Shown here: positions 6,828-14,416 of the stretch, one piece after another
Position numbering within the stretch: the stretch's first letter is position 1
How the letters are laid out: the number at the start of each line of letters is the position of its first letter
IMG/VR virus record: IMGVR_UViG_3300046713_000269
Span: 1-45,591 of that record
Origin: a virus
Strand: one strand, 5' to 3'
DNA: 45,591 nt
Notes under the pieces: model-generated
Database searches by the model: none
Told to the model about the DNA's origin: nothing
Seen by the model: only the letters and a program-made list of their open reading frames with translations
Position numbers and translations under genes: made by a program

Positions 6828-8726
6828 ATGGCTGCAACCACAGTCGAAGCCGATTCGACATCCCGCGGCTTCGAAGAGCAGATGAAAAACCTCGTGATCG
6901 ACCGGCAGAAGCTATCCGAGTCCTATTTCACGGGGATTCGTAAGGAATTTCCCCAGCTCTACGACCTTTACCGTGGAACGCTGACGGGGCGCTATGCCCC
7001 GCACAAGAACAGCGTCCACATCCCGCTGATTTTCTCCACGATCCAGTCCGACGTTGCCCGCAAGACGCAAACATCCTTCGGAACGTGGCCCATCATGCGA
7101 TTTCTCGGCTATGGGCCGGACGACGCGAAGATCGCGCGTAAGAGGGAATCCCTCATCTCGGCTCAGATGAAGGATTGCGGCAGCTTCAAGAAGGGATATG
7201 AGCTCTTCCTCTCCGCGGATCTCTACGGCACGGGCATCGCGCAGCTCGGCTGGAACCATCGGGAAGAGGAAATGGAAGTCATCGATGTCCAGGCCATGCC
7301 GATCACCGGCCGGATGATCGAGACAGCGAAGCGCGAGACGATCTGCACGTTCGATGGGCCGGATTGGAAGGTTCTGGACTGTCTGGATTTCTTCCCGCAG
7401 CCGAGTCTCCGGTGTATCGACGATATGCAGTGGGTCATCACCCGGGAGTACATGGACCTGGATGATGTCCGGGCGCTCGCCCTGCCGAATATTCATGGAA
7501 AAGGTGTGTTCGACTCCGCTCCCGTCCGGGAGATGGAACGCGATGGCGTCGCAGGCTACACGACCTGGGACGACTACAAGACCTGGCGCACGCAGGGCCG
7601 GACGGTTTTCGACGACGAGGCCCGGCAGCGGGAGAAGTATGCGAGGCCGGTCGAACTGCTCACCATGTGGGGAACGGTTCCGAGCGAACTTGCGAAAGAT
7701 GGGATTCCGAACCGGGTCCTGACGGTGGCGAATGGGAAGTATTTGCTGCGCAACCGGCCGAATCCGTTCTGGAACGGGAAGAAGCCGATCATGGCCTATA
7801 GCCCCATGCCGGACCCGCATTTCTTCTTCGCCCCCGGCAAGGCGGAGATCGCCAAGAAGCTCCAGATTGTGGCGAACCGGTTTACGAACCAGCAGCTCGA
7901 TGCGCTGGATATCTTCATCGATCCGGCGTTTTTCTATAACCAGAACAGTGGTCTACAGACCCGAAACCTTCTCATGCGGCCCGGGAAGTTCATTCCGATG
8001 GACGGCAACCCCTCGGAGAACGTGGTGCCTGTCATTCCGAACCTGCAGGGCTTGCAGATGGGCGGGCAGATGACCGAGCAGGTCTGGCGGTGGATTCAAC
8101 AGGGCAGCGGGATCGTGGAAGACACGGTCATGGGAGGCCAATCGCAGGGCCAGACCGCTCGTGAATACCTGGGTCGGAGTGAGGCTGTCGCAACGCGGCT
8201 CATGATGGAAAGTCGGATCTTCGAGGAGAGCTTTCTCGAACCCATGGTCGACTGGATGGTCGATGCGAACCGCCAGTTCATGACCAGCGATCGAGAGGTC
8301 TTCATCCTGGGAGAGAACGCGATCACCGATCCCGTGACGGGCGAGCAGATCCCCGTGACGACCCGGGAGAGCATCTCCGGCTGGGATCTCGTTCCGAACT
8401 ACGAGGCCCATGCGGTGGGTGCGACGACGCAGCTGAACCGCACGCAGCGCCAGCAGAACCTCACCTTCCTCATGCAGGCGATGGGCAGCAATCCGATGAT
8501 GGCGAGCGCGATCAACTGGATTCCCTTCATGCGCCAGCTGTGCCGCGAATTCGAGCTGGAGAACGTGAACGAGCTCGTCGCAACGCCCGCGCAGATGCAG
8601 GCCATGATGGCCGCGCAGCAAGGCGGCGGCCAGGCTCCCGAGGACCAGGGGTCGGAGGTCCCAGGCACACCGAACCAGGTGGGAACCTACCTTCCGACCT
8701 ATGCCGGACAGGGGGTTGCGGCATGA
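6828..8726 (+). CDS. Portal protein
   Basis: Dodecameric head-tail portal through which DNA is packaged and ejected. About 632 aa, in the standard place after terminase. The N-terminal half has the mixed alpha/beta stem region with the PHKNSVHIPLIFSTIQSD segment typical of podoviral portals; the C-terminal 80 residues are Met/Gln-rich helices as in the portal crown. The start at 6828 is chosen over the ATG at 6819 because GGAGG directly abuts the latter but is 9 bases from the former. A small GGGCC-AAGGAA-GGCCC hairpin precedes the ribosome site. Confidence 0.85.
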   Translation: MAATTVEADSTSRGFEEQMKNLVIDRQKLSESYFTGIRKEFPQLYDLYRGTLTGRYAPHKNSVHIPLIFSTIQSDVARKTQTSFGTWPIMRFLGYGPDDAKIARKRESLISAQMKDCGSFKKGYELFLSADLYGTGIAQLGWNHREEEMEVIDVQAMPITGRMIETAKRETICTFDGPDWKVLDCLDFFPQPSLRCIDDMQWVITREYMDLDDVRALALPNIHGKGVFDSAPVREMERDGVAGYTTWDDYKTWRTQGRTVFDDEARQREKYARPVELLTMWGTVPSELAKDGIPNRVLTVANGKYLLRNRPNPFWNGKKPIMAYSPMPDPHFFFAPGKAEIAKKLQIVANRFTNQQLDALDIFIDPAFFYNQNSGLQTRNLLMRPGKFIPMDGNPSENVVPVIPNLQGLQMGGQMTEQVWRWIQQGSGIVEDTVMGGQSQGQTAREYLGRSEAVATRLMMESRIFEESFLEPMVDWMVDANRQFMTSDREVFILGENAITDPVTGEQIPVTTRESISGWDLVPNYEAHAVGATTQLNRTQRQQNLTFLMQAMGSNPMMASAINWIPFMRQLCREFELENVNELVATPAQMQAMMAAQQGGGQAPEDQGSEVPGTPNQVGTYLPTYAGQGVAA

Positions 8727-9067
8727 GACCGAGCCCTATCGATCGAGCGGCTGTCCGAAATGCGCTTACAGAGGGGAATGAGAAACACCTGAAGGACTTG
8801 GTTGCTGACCTAAAGCGCAAACAAGGGAACAGGTTCACGCGGGGGTTCTCAGACCTGATGAAGAAGAGCCTGCGTGCTCGGCTTGGCGACATGCCCGATA
8901 TGGAAGACATCCTCGCTTCAGGCGAAGGCAGCATGTCGATGCCGCCGGAAGTGATCGAGCAGGGAAGGAAACTGGTCGATCGAGGCATGGTCCGGATGGA
9001 CGCGAACTCGCCGCTGAGGAAGAAGCAGGCCGAGGTAAAGATGATCCGAAGGAACAAGGTGCAGTGA
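8723..9067 (+). CDS. Hypothetical protein, 114 aa, between portal and scaffold
   Basis: Not recognised. ATGA overlap with the portal stop. Basic N-terminal half (helical, Lys/Arg-rich) and a Met-rich middle (RLGDMPDMEDIL, MSMPPEVIEQG). Its coupling to the portal and the next gene suggests a head-assembly accessory protein. Confidence 0.72.
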   Translation: MRPSPIDRAAVRNALTEGNEKHLKDLVADLKRKQGNRFTRGFSDLMKKSLRARLGDMPDMEDILASGEGSMSMPPEVIEQGRKLVDRGMVRMDANSPLRKKQAEVKMIRRNKVQ

Positions 9068-9399
9068 GACCTGAACACGAACAGCTCGGATTCATGCTGA
9101 TGTGCCCGGCGTGGGAAGGGCTGTACAAGGCGCGGATTGCGGAGAAGGTAAAGGAATACTACGCGCTGTTGCTCGAACCTAGCTCCAAGACGCGGGGGGA
9201 CTTCCCGGATGACTATCTCCGGGGTGCGATCGCTGCGCTGAAGTGGGCTATCGAATGGCCGGACCAGGAGATGAACGCGGCGGCGATCCTGGCCCATGAA
9301 GAGGCACGGGATGTCGCCGGTAGTGAAACACAGAACCAGAGGCTCTTTGGGGGTAGTCCCCCCAGGGCGGAGGGGCTGACAAATGGCAGTGGAGGATAA
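9064..9399 (+). CDS. Hypothetical protein, 111 aa
   Basis: GTG start overlapping the upstream stop (GTGA). Mainly helical (WEGLYKARIAEKVKEYYALL, LRGAIAALKWAIEWPDQ). Similar small proteins sit between portal and scaffold in podoviruses, but no family was recognised. Its last codons overlap the scaffold gene and contain a GGGGG-TAGT-CCCCC hairpin near 9345-9360. Confidence 0.7.
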   Translation: MRPEHEQLGFMLMCPAWEGLYKARIAEKVKEYYALLLEPSSKTRGDFPDDYLRGAIAALKWAIEWPDQEMNAAAILAHEEARDVAGSETQNQRLFGGSPPRAEGLTNGSGG

Positions 9400-10315
9400 C
9401 GAGGTCGAAGGTCTCGCGCGCGGATTGCTGAACGCGATCGGCGAGGAGGCTCTCGGCGAGACGGGCGGAGATCGGTGGAAGTCTGGACAGCCACTGAATC
9501 CTCCGCAGGTTGATGTGCGATCGGAGGGTGGCAGTCCCGCCCCGCCCGCGCCCGCAGCCGACAAGGTGGAAAAGGCTCCGGAAGCTGCGAAGGAAGAGGA
9601 GTGGTTCATCCCCGGGAGCTACAAGACCCGTGAGGATGCGATCAAGGGGATTGCCGAAACCCGAAAGTGGGCCAGCGAAGGTTGGGATCGCGTGAAGGCG
9701 ATGGAGCCGCTGCTGTCGAAGTCGACAGCGACTCCGGAGCCCGTGAGCGATCCACTCGAAGAGCTGGAGAATTTCGGTGTGCCCAAGGCTGCACTGCGGA
9801 GCGCGATCGAGCAACTGTCACAGCAAACGGTGACGAAGATGTTCGAGCCCGCGGTGAAGAAGATGGAAGCCGATCGACAGATCCTTTCGAAGTATCCGGA
9901 GTATGGGGACAACTTCGACAAGCTCTCACAGTTCGTTCAGGGCCAGCCCGAGCTCCTGGAAAAGGTGACGAAGGCGGAGAGCGCGGGCGAGTTTCTTCTC
10001 GCCCGAGAGCTCGCATGGCTCCATTTCGAACGTGAGAATCAAGTGGCGAAGGCGCAGGACCTGACGGAGCGCAACGCAGAGCGCGTCGAGAAGGCGCAGG
10101 CCGCCAAGGCGGATGCCGCCGTCACGCGGGCCACAGCGGCCGATACGCGGACGCAGGATGAATGGTTCTCGCCGAATCAGATCTCCGATGAGAAGTTCGG
10201 AAATCTGCTCGATCTGGCGAAGGCCGGATATCCGCAGCAGCTCTGGAAGAGCACGATCGGTGCTGTGCTGGAGCGTGATTACCCGTCGGTCTTCGGGGTC
10301 GACGGCAAGATCTAG
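9383..10315 (+). CDS. Scaffolding protein
   Basis: Assembly chaperone that directs capsid shell formation and is absent from mature virions. Lies immediately before the capsid gene. Acidic, Pro/Ala-rich N-terminus, long charged helices (KMFEPAVKKMEADRQIL, ARELAWLHFERENQ, an Ala/Lys-rich coiled coil around residues 230-255) and a short C-terminal domain, at 310 aa the usual size. Called from composition and position rather than a conserved motif. Confidence 0.75.
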   Translation: MAVEDNEVEGLARGLLNAIGEEALGETGGDRWKSGQPLNPPQVDVRSEGGSPAPPAPAADKVEKAPEAAKEEEWFIPGSYKTREDAIKGIAETRKWASEGWDRVKAMEPLLSKSTATPEPVSDPLEELENFGVPKAALRSAIEQLSQQTVTKMFEPAVKKMEADRQILSKYPEYGDNFDKLSQFVQGQPELLEKVTKAESAGEFLLARELAWLHFERENQVAKAQDLTERNAERVEKAQAAKADAAVTRATAADTRTQDEWFSPNQISDEKFGNLLDLAKAGYPQQLWKSTIGAVLERDYPSVFGVDGKI

Positions 10316-10333
10316 GGGCCAGGGGGCCTCTAG
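10312..10333 (+). promoter_or_regulatory. Hairpin between scaffold and capsid genes
   Basis: CTAGGGGCC-AGGG-GGCCTCTAG: nine pairs with one G-T wobble, starting at the scaffold stop codon and ending 18 bases before the capsid ATG. No T-run follows. It could be an RNA processing site or 5' stabiliser for the abundant capsid mRNA. Confidence 0.55.
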
Positions 10334-10351
10334 TAGGGGAAAGGGTCAAGG

Positions 10352-11350
10352 ATGACCGCACCTGGTAATTTTGGGGTCTACGGATTTGGATTCCTGGCAG
10401 GCGCCGGGGCCAACCGCGAAGACCTTCTGGATCTCATCACGAACATCGATCCCTACGACACCCCGTGGGTGACGCAGGCTCCGAAGGTTCGTGCGCAGCA
10501 CGTTGTGCACGAGTGGCTGACCGACACGCTCGCCGCAACCAGCACCGCGGGCGCGATCGAAGGAGACGACTGGACCTACTCGACCGCGACCACGCGGCCG
10601 ACCCGGCGCCTCAACCGCACGCAGATCTTCCGCAAGGACATCGCGGTCTCGGAGACCCAGCGGGCTGTGAATCCCGCGGGCTTCAAGGACGCGTACGCCT
10701 ACGAGGTTCAGAAGGCGACGAAGGAGCTGGCGCGAAACCTGGAAGCGTCGCTCTTCGTGACGACGACGACGACCGGCGCGACCGGTGCGTCGAACGTCAT
10801 CCGGACGCTGATTCCGTTCCGCGCGTTCATCTCGACGACGGCGACGGGCGCGGGACAGACGGTTTCCGCGATCAGCTCGACGGCGACGGCTGGGATTCTC
10901 ACCTCCGCCATCTTCAACTCTGGTCTCGAACGCGCCTATTCGAACGGCGCGAATCCGGAGCAGGTGTTCGTCTCGCCGAAGATCAAGCAGACGATCTCCT
11001 CGTTCACGGTGCCGAGCCAGAACCGCAACATCGCTGCAGTCGACAAGAAGCTCATCAACGCGATCGACTTCTACTTCTCGGACTTCGGAATGCTCCAGAT
11101 CATCACGGATCGCTGGATTCCGCAGGCGACCGTGACGGCAACGGGCACCGCGGCGTCCGATGTCTCGGGGAACGTGTGGTGCTTCGAACGGGCAAAGAAC
11201 CGTCTCGCGTGGCTCCGACCGATGGCGCACAGCCTCATCGGGAAGAGGGGCGATTCGGTGGCAGGCATGATCCTCGGCGAGGTCACGCTCGAAGTTCTGA
11301 ACGAGCAGGCCAACTTCGTCTTCACCGGAGCTTCGATCAGCACCGCGTAG
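10352..11350 (+). CDS. Major capsid protein, SU10/DUF5309 type
   Basis: HK97-fold shell protein. The N-terminal region carries the family signature: EDLLDLITNIDPYDTPW (residues about 24-40), a VHEWLTDTLA strand, EGDDW, then RRLNRTQIFRKDIAVSETQR and ELARNLEASL. At 332 aa it matches the SU10 major capsid family, seen in podoviruses of the phiEco32/SU10 sort and in other short-tailed phages. It is flanked on both sides by strong hairpins, as expected for the most highly expressed gene. Ribosome site GGGGAAAGGG upstream. Confidence 0.9.
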   Translation: MTAPGNFGVYGFGFLAGAGANREDLLDLITNIDPYDTPWVTQAPKVRAQHVVHEWLTDTLAATSTAGAIEGDDWTYSTATTRPTRRLNRTQIFRKDIAVSETQRAVNPAGFKDAYAYEVQKATKELARNLEASLFVTTTTTGATGASNVIRTLIPFRAFISTTATGAGQTVSAISSTATAGILTSAIFNSGLERAYSNGANPEQVFVSPKIKQTISSFTVPSQNRNIAAVDKKLINAIDFYFSDFGMLQIITDRWIPQATVTATGTAASDVSGNVWCFERAKNRLAWLRPMAHSLIGKRGDSVAGMILGEVTLEVLNEQANFVFTGASISTA

Positions 11351-11359
11351 TGGCGATGG

Positions 11360-11385
11360 GGGTGGGGGTCAGGCGGCCCCCACCC
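11360..11385 (+). terminator. Hairpin after the major capsid gene
   Basis: GGGTGGGGG (11360-11368) pairs with CCCCCACCC (11377-11385) around an 8-base loop, 9 bp downstream of the capsid stop; two more pairs extend the base. The T-tract of an intrinsic terminator is missing, so partial termination or protection of the capsid mRNA 3' end is the likelier role. Confidence 0.55.
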
Positions 11386-11400
11386 TCCATAGGGGGAACG

Positions 11401-11709
11401 ATGGGCACAGGACAAGGCGGCAACCAGGCGAGCAGCAAGCGTCCGATGCGGACGATCAAGAGCGCCGCGCGCAGCCAGGACAACGCAGCCCTCGCTGGGC
11501 GCGATCTCTTTAGCCAGCTGTGGGGTGGTGACGTCACAGACGACAACGAGTACGGGCTCTCCTACGAGGCGGTTCCGGAGAGCGATACGCATCCGGACAA
11601 GGATGGGAACGGCGGCTGGAAGTCCGCAGCCTCGGACGGCGGGATCACGCGGAGCCGCAAGGTGACGGGAAGCAGTGATCCGACGCCCGGGGGTGGTTTC
11701 GAGGACTGA
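11401..11709 (+). CDS. Hypothetical virion-region protein, 102 aa
   Basis: ATG at 11401 after an AGGGGGAA ribosome site. Low complexity, Gly/Asp/Ser-rich, with a basic N-terminus (KRPMRTIKSAARSQ) and an acidic, Gly-rich C-terminus. Probably disordered. Directly after the capsid gene, so a minor head or decoration protein is possible. Not recognised. Confidence 0.7.
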   Translation: MGTGQGGNQASSKRPMRTIKSAARSQDNAALAGRDLFSQLWGGDVTDDNEYGLSYEAVPESDTHPDKDGNGGWKSAASDGGITRSRKVTGSSDPTPGGGFED

Positions 11710-12482
11710 TGAGGCTCTGGGTTCTGGCGTTTCTGCTCATCGCATCGAGTGCCGAGGGCGCGGATGTAAAGCTGCGATGGACGTGGCCTGAATTCAACGG
11801 CGGAGATTCGTGCTCGGTGGATTCGACGAAGCCCCTTCTGGACTTGTATCGCGGGGAGCTGTTCGTGAAGCAGGTTCCGAACAACCATGAGATGAGCCTC
11901 GGGTTCCTTCCCGGTGCAGGCATGGCTGGGCGGAACGACTCGTGCGTGGTGGCGCTTTCAGATTCGATTCACTACGCCGTGTTCTGGATGAATGTCGACG
12001 ACGGAACCAACGTGAGCTGCATTGGGAACCGGGAGCTCGTTGCGATCAAGGCGCATGACTGGCAGCCGGGCATCATGGGCAGCTACTTCAACAACGAGGA
12101 TCTGACGGGCCTGTTTGCGAAGCGGGACGACATCGCAATCGCCTTCACCTGGGGGCAAGGTGCACCGCTCGCTGGGATGGGCGTGGACACCTTCTCCGAA
12201 CACTGGGAGGGGCAGATCAACTTCCCGATTCCCGGGGTATGGGGCCTGACGGGCCTTGTCGAAGACGGCTGGCGCGCATGGGTCGGCGGTGTGTACGTGG
12301 CGAATGACTTCGGTGTGCAGAACGTTCACTCATCCAGCTGTCAGTTCAACATCACAGCCGCAGGCTGGACCCCGATCATCGTCGAGGCGATGCACCACAA
12401 CGGAAATGCGCAGATGACGCTGAGCTGGACGATCCCGGGCGGAGTGACGACCGCGATTCCCGTTTCGAACTGGAGGCATTGA
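11709..12482 (+). CDS. Secreted PA14-like domain protein
   Basis: Residues 1-18 (MRLWVLAFLLIASSAEGA) are a typical Sec signal peptide. Residues about 118-257 read as a PA14-like beta-barrel: GSYFNNEDLTG, then DTFSEHWEGQINFPIPGVW, an EDGWRAWVGG turn, and AGWTPIIVEAMHHNGNAQMT before a final LSW strand. PA14 domains bind carbohydrates in adhesins and glycosidases. Four or more Cys residues suit disulfides in an exported protein. Start overlaps the upstream stop (TGATG). A signal peptide in a head-gene cluster is unusual: the protein may act in the periplasm or on the host surface rather than in the capsid. Confidence 0.78.
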   Translation: MRLWVLAFLLIASSAEGADVKLRWTWPEFNGGDSCSVDSTKPLLDLYRGELFVKQVPNNHEMSLGFLPGAGMAGRNDSCVVALSDSIHYAVFWMNVDDGTNVSCIGNRELVAIKAHDWQPGIMGSYFNNEDLTGLFAKRDDIAIAFTWGQGAPLAGMGVDTFSEHWEGQINFPIPGVWGLTGLVEDGWRAWVGGVYVANDFGVQNVHSSSCQFNITAAGWTPIIVEAMHHNGNAQMTLSWTIPGGVTTAIPVSNWRH

Positions 12483-12931
12483 TGACGCATTTTGCGAGCG
12501 GCGATTGGCCTTTCAACTACGGCCGAACCGGCGCCCTGGAGAAGACAGCGATCAACATGCTCGCGGCGACGGCGAGCACGTCCACCGAAGGCAGCGACAT
12601 GCTGACCTATCCCGTCCAGCGCACCGGGATTTACCGGGTGACGACATCCATCCGCATCCGAACGGGTTCCACTGCAGGCACCTCCCATACGGTGAAGGCG
12701 CAGGTTGCGTTCAACGATGGCAGCGCGCAGGCCGCGTGCGATGTGCTCCTCGTGAATCTGGGCGTGGGCACCGTGACGGCGATTGATGCGAAGACAGCGA
12801 ACCTTCGCATCATGCAGACGTGCGCGTTCCTGGCTACCGCTGGGACGAACATCGTCATCACGACGCTGAATACGATCACAGGCGTTGGCACCGGCACATA
12901 CGATCTGATGTACGTCATCGAAGGTGTCTGA
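12482..12931 (+). CDS. Beta-sandwich virion-type protein, 149 aa
   Basis: The protein has the layout of C-terminal beta-sandwich domains of phage fibres: RTGIYRVTTSIRIRTG, a VKAQVAFNDGS strand, and a closing GTYDLMYVIEG. The last 90 residues of the tail fibre (gene at 19121) have the same pattern. It could be a head fibre or capsid decoration. ATG at 12482 overlaps the previous stop (TGATG). Confidence 0.7.
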   Translation: MTHFASGDWPFNYGRTGALEKTAINMLAATASTSTEGSDMLTYPVQRTGIYRVTTSIRIRTGSTAGTSHTVKAQVAFNDGSAQAACDVLLVNLGVGTVTAIDAKTANLRIMQTCAFLATAGTNIVITTLNTITGVGTGTYDLMYVIEGV

Positions 12932-13278
12932 TGAGAGAAGCGCGTAAGTCGCAGCACGAGAAGCTGGACAAGATCATTCAGCTGCTGCACCGAAACAGCT
13001 GCCTTCTGGAAAAACTTATCCGAGCGGAGGTAAAAGAAATGGGAGCACTTGACGATGTGAATGTCGCCCTCGACGGCCTGGTTGCGGACGTGACGGTTCT
13101 CAAGGCTGGCAAGGATTCCGCGATCGGTCTGCTGAACGGTCTCGCGGCGAAGCTCGATGCGCTCATCGCAGCGGGCGGAGATCCGACGGCGACGCTGGCG
13201 AAGGTTGCGGACCTGAGCGCTGAGATCAAGGCGACGACGGACGATCTGGCGACCGCGGTGGTTGCCGACACACGGTAG
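12931..13278 (+). CDS. Helical protein with a possible internal second start
   Basis: 115 aa from the ATG at 12931 (TGATG overlap with upstream stop). The first 36 residues form a basic helix (KSQHEKLDKIIQLLHRN). An in-frame ATG at 13039 is preceded by GGAGG at 8-base spacing, the best ribosome site in this area, and would give a 79-residue protein with regular heptads (VNVALDGLVADVTVLKAG, LNGLAAKLDALIAAG). Both products may be made. Similar small coiled-coil proteins occur in phage virion operons; role unknown. Confidence 0.7.
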   Translation: MREARKSQHEKLDKIIQLLHRNSCLLEKLIRAEVKEMGALDDVNVALDGLVADVTVLKAGKDSAIGLLNGLAAKLDALIAAGGDPTATLAKVADLSAEIKATTDDLATAVVADTR

Positions 13279-13285
13279 GTGAACG

Positions 13286-13465
13286 ATGCCTGGGATGAAG
13301 AAGACGATGCACGAATTCAAGGCGGGGAAGCTGCATAGCGGGTCGAAACACGGTCCTGTGGTGCAAAACCGGAAGCAGGCAATCGCGATCGGTCTGTCCG
13401 AGGCACGGGAAGCGGGGGAGAAGGTTCCCCCGCGTTCTCGGCCCACGCGGACGAAACGAGGATAG
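13286..13465 (+). CDS. DUF6496 protein, 59 aa
   Basis: Short basic protein containing the DUF6496 signature: MKKTMHEFKAGKLHSGSK, then GPVVQNRKQAIAIGLSEAR. Family function is unknown; it is common in virion-gene regions of phages of proteobacteria. ATG at 13286, stop at 13463-13465. An 8-bp hairpin (GCGGGGGA/TCCCCCGC) lies in the 3' third of the gene. Confidence 0.78.
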   Translation: MPGMKKTMHEFKAGKLHSGSKHGPVVQNRKQAIAIGLSEAREAGEKVPPRSRPTRTKRG

Positions 13466-13467
13466 TG

Positions 13468-13788
13468 ATGGACGTTCCGAACCGACGAAGGGCGGAGCCG
13501 TACCGGCGGATGACGGCGCGGAATGCCGTTCCGAACCAGCCGGAGGAGCAGCCGACGAGCATGGGCGAGGCGATCGTCAAGGCGTACCAGGCTCCGAGGA
13601 AGAACGACGCCGCTTACCAGAGCTACCTGAAGAAGGGTTCGAAGGCGAGCGGGACACTGACAGCAAGCGAGACAGGGGCTCGCGGGATGGCGAATCAGGG
13701 TGAAATTGATCGCCTGAAGGGGCTCATCAAGACAGGGAAACGTCTCGAAGGCGAACGGGCCAAGAAGGCCAAGAGGGAGATTGCCTGA
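13468..13788 (+). CDS. Hypothetical basic protein, 106 aa
   Basis: ATG at 13468, immediately after the DUF6496 gene; a GTG directly before it is an alternative start. Basic and Gln/Pro-rich N-terminus, Lys-rich C-terminus (GLIKTGKRLEGERAKKAKRE). Segment GTLTASETGARGMANQ resembles GTHTATETGAKQAAAD of the following protein, so the two are probably related by duplication. Function unknown. Confidence 0.7.
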   Translation: MDVPNRRRAEPYRRMTARNAVPNQPEEQPTSMGEAIVKAYQAPRKNDAAYQSYLKKGSKASGTLTASETGARGMANQGEIDRLKGLIKTGKRLEGERAKKAKREIA

Positions 13789-14081
13789 TGGCACGAGCGA
13801 ATCCGAGGGACCGCGAGACGCGGACGAAGGCCGCGGTCGCGAGTATGAATAAGGTGCATGACCTCATCACCACGGGGCCGGGGAATCTGATCGGCTCGAT
13901 GATCGAGAAGGCCAAGCTGAAGGGCAAGCCCGGAAGCGGAACCCATACGGCGACGGAAACTGGGGCGAAGCAGGCCGCGGCGGATCGGCTCGCGAAGCGG
14001 AACAACAAGGCGGTCATGGACTCCGCGGGCTCGACCGAGAGCTTCGAGGATCTCATCTCTGGGAAGAAAAAGAGCTACTGA
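13788..14081 (+). CDS. Hypothetical basic protein, 97 aa
   Basis: Overlaps the upstream stop (TGATG). Basic N-terminus (ARANPRDRETRTKAAVASMN), a Gly/Ser/Thr segment shared with the previous protein, and a Lys-rich tail. Not recognised. The pair resembles small basic accessory proteins seen next to DUF6496 genes. Confidence 0.7.
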   Translation: MARANPRDRETRTKAAVASMNKVHDLITTGPGNLIGSMIEKAKLKGKPGSGTHTATETGAKQAAADRLAKRNNKAVMDSAGSTESFEDLISGKKKSY

Positions 14082-14416
14082 TGGCTAAGCATGTGCTGGA
14101 TCTCGCGGACAGGAAGCTCGTCGACAGCATCACGTCGGCTGAGGAGCTGGGGAAGCGGCTTCCACAACGGATGACATCGTTCTTCGAAGGCATCGAGGAG
14201 AAGCGCGAGCTGGTCTCGACCGTGGGCCACGTGGGCCGCTTTACGAAGAAGAGCGGCTTCACCGACGACGGCTCCATGCAGCACTTCGCCACGGTTCCGC
14301 TCTCTGTGTTCAGCGCGATGCTAGAGATCGATCCCGAGTTCGGCACGAACCAGGAGAAATTCCTCGCCTGGCTGAGGCGCAATCCCCAATACGGAACCAC
14401 GGAGAGGATTCCATGA
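14081..14416 (+). CDS. Hypothetical protein, 111 aa
   Basis: Start overlaps the upstream stop; the stop region overlaps the glycosyltransferase start (14413). Mixed alpha/beta composition: N-terminal helices, a short glycine-rich turn (GFTDDGSMQHFATVPLSVF) and a C-terminal helix (NQEKFLAWLRRNPQYG). Not recognised. Confidence 0.7.
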   Translation: MAKHVLDLADRKLVDSITSAEELGKRLPQRMTSFFEGIEEKRELVSTVGHVGRFTKKSGFTDDGSMQHFATVPLSVFSAMLEIDPEFGTNQEKFLAWLRRNPQYGTTERIP

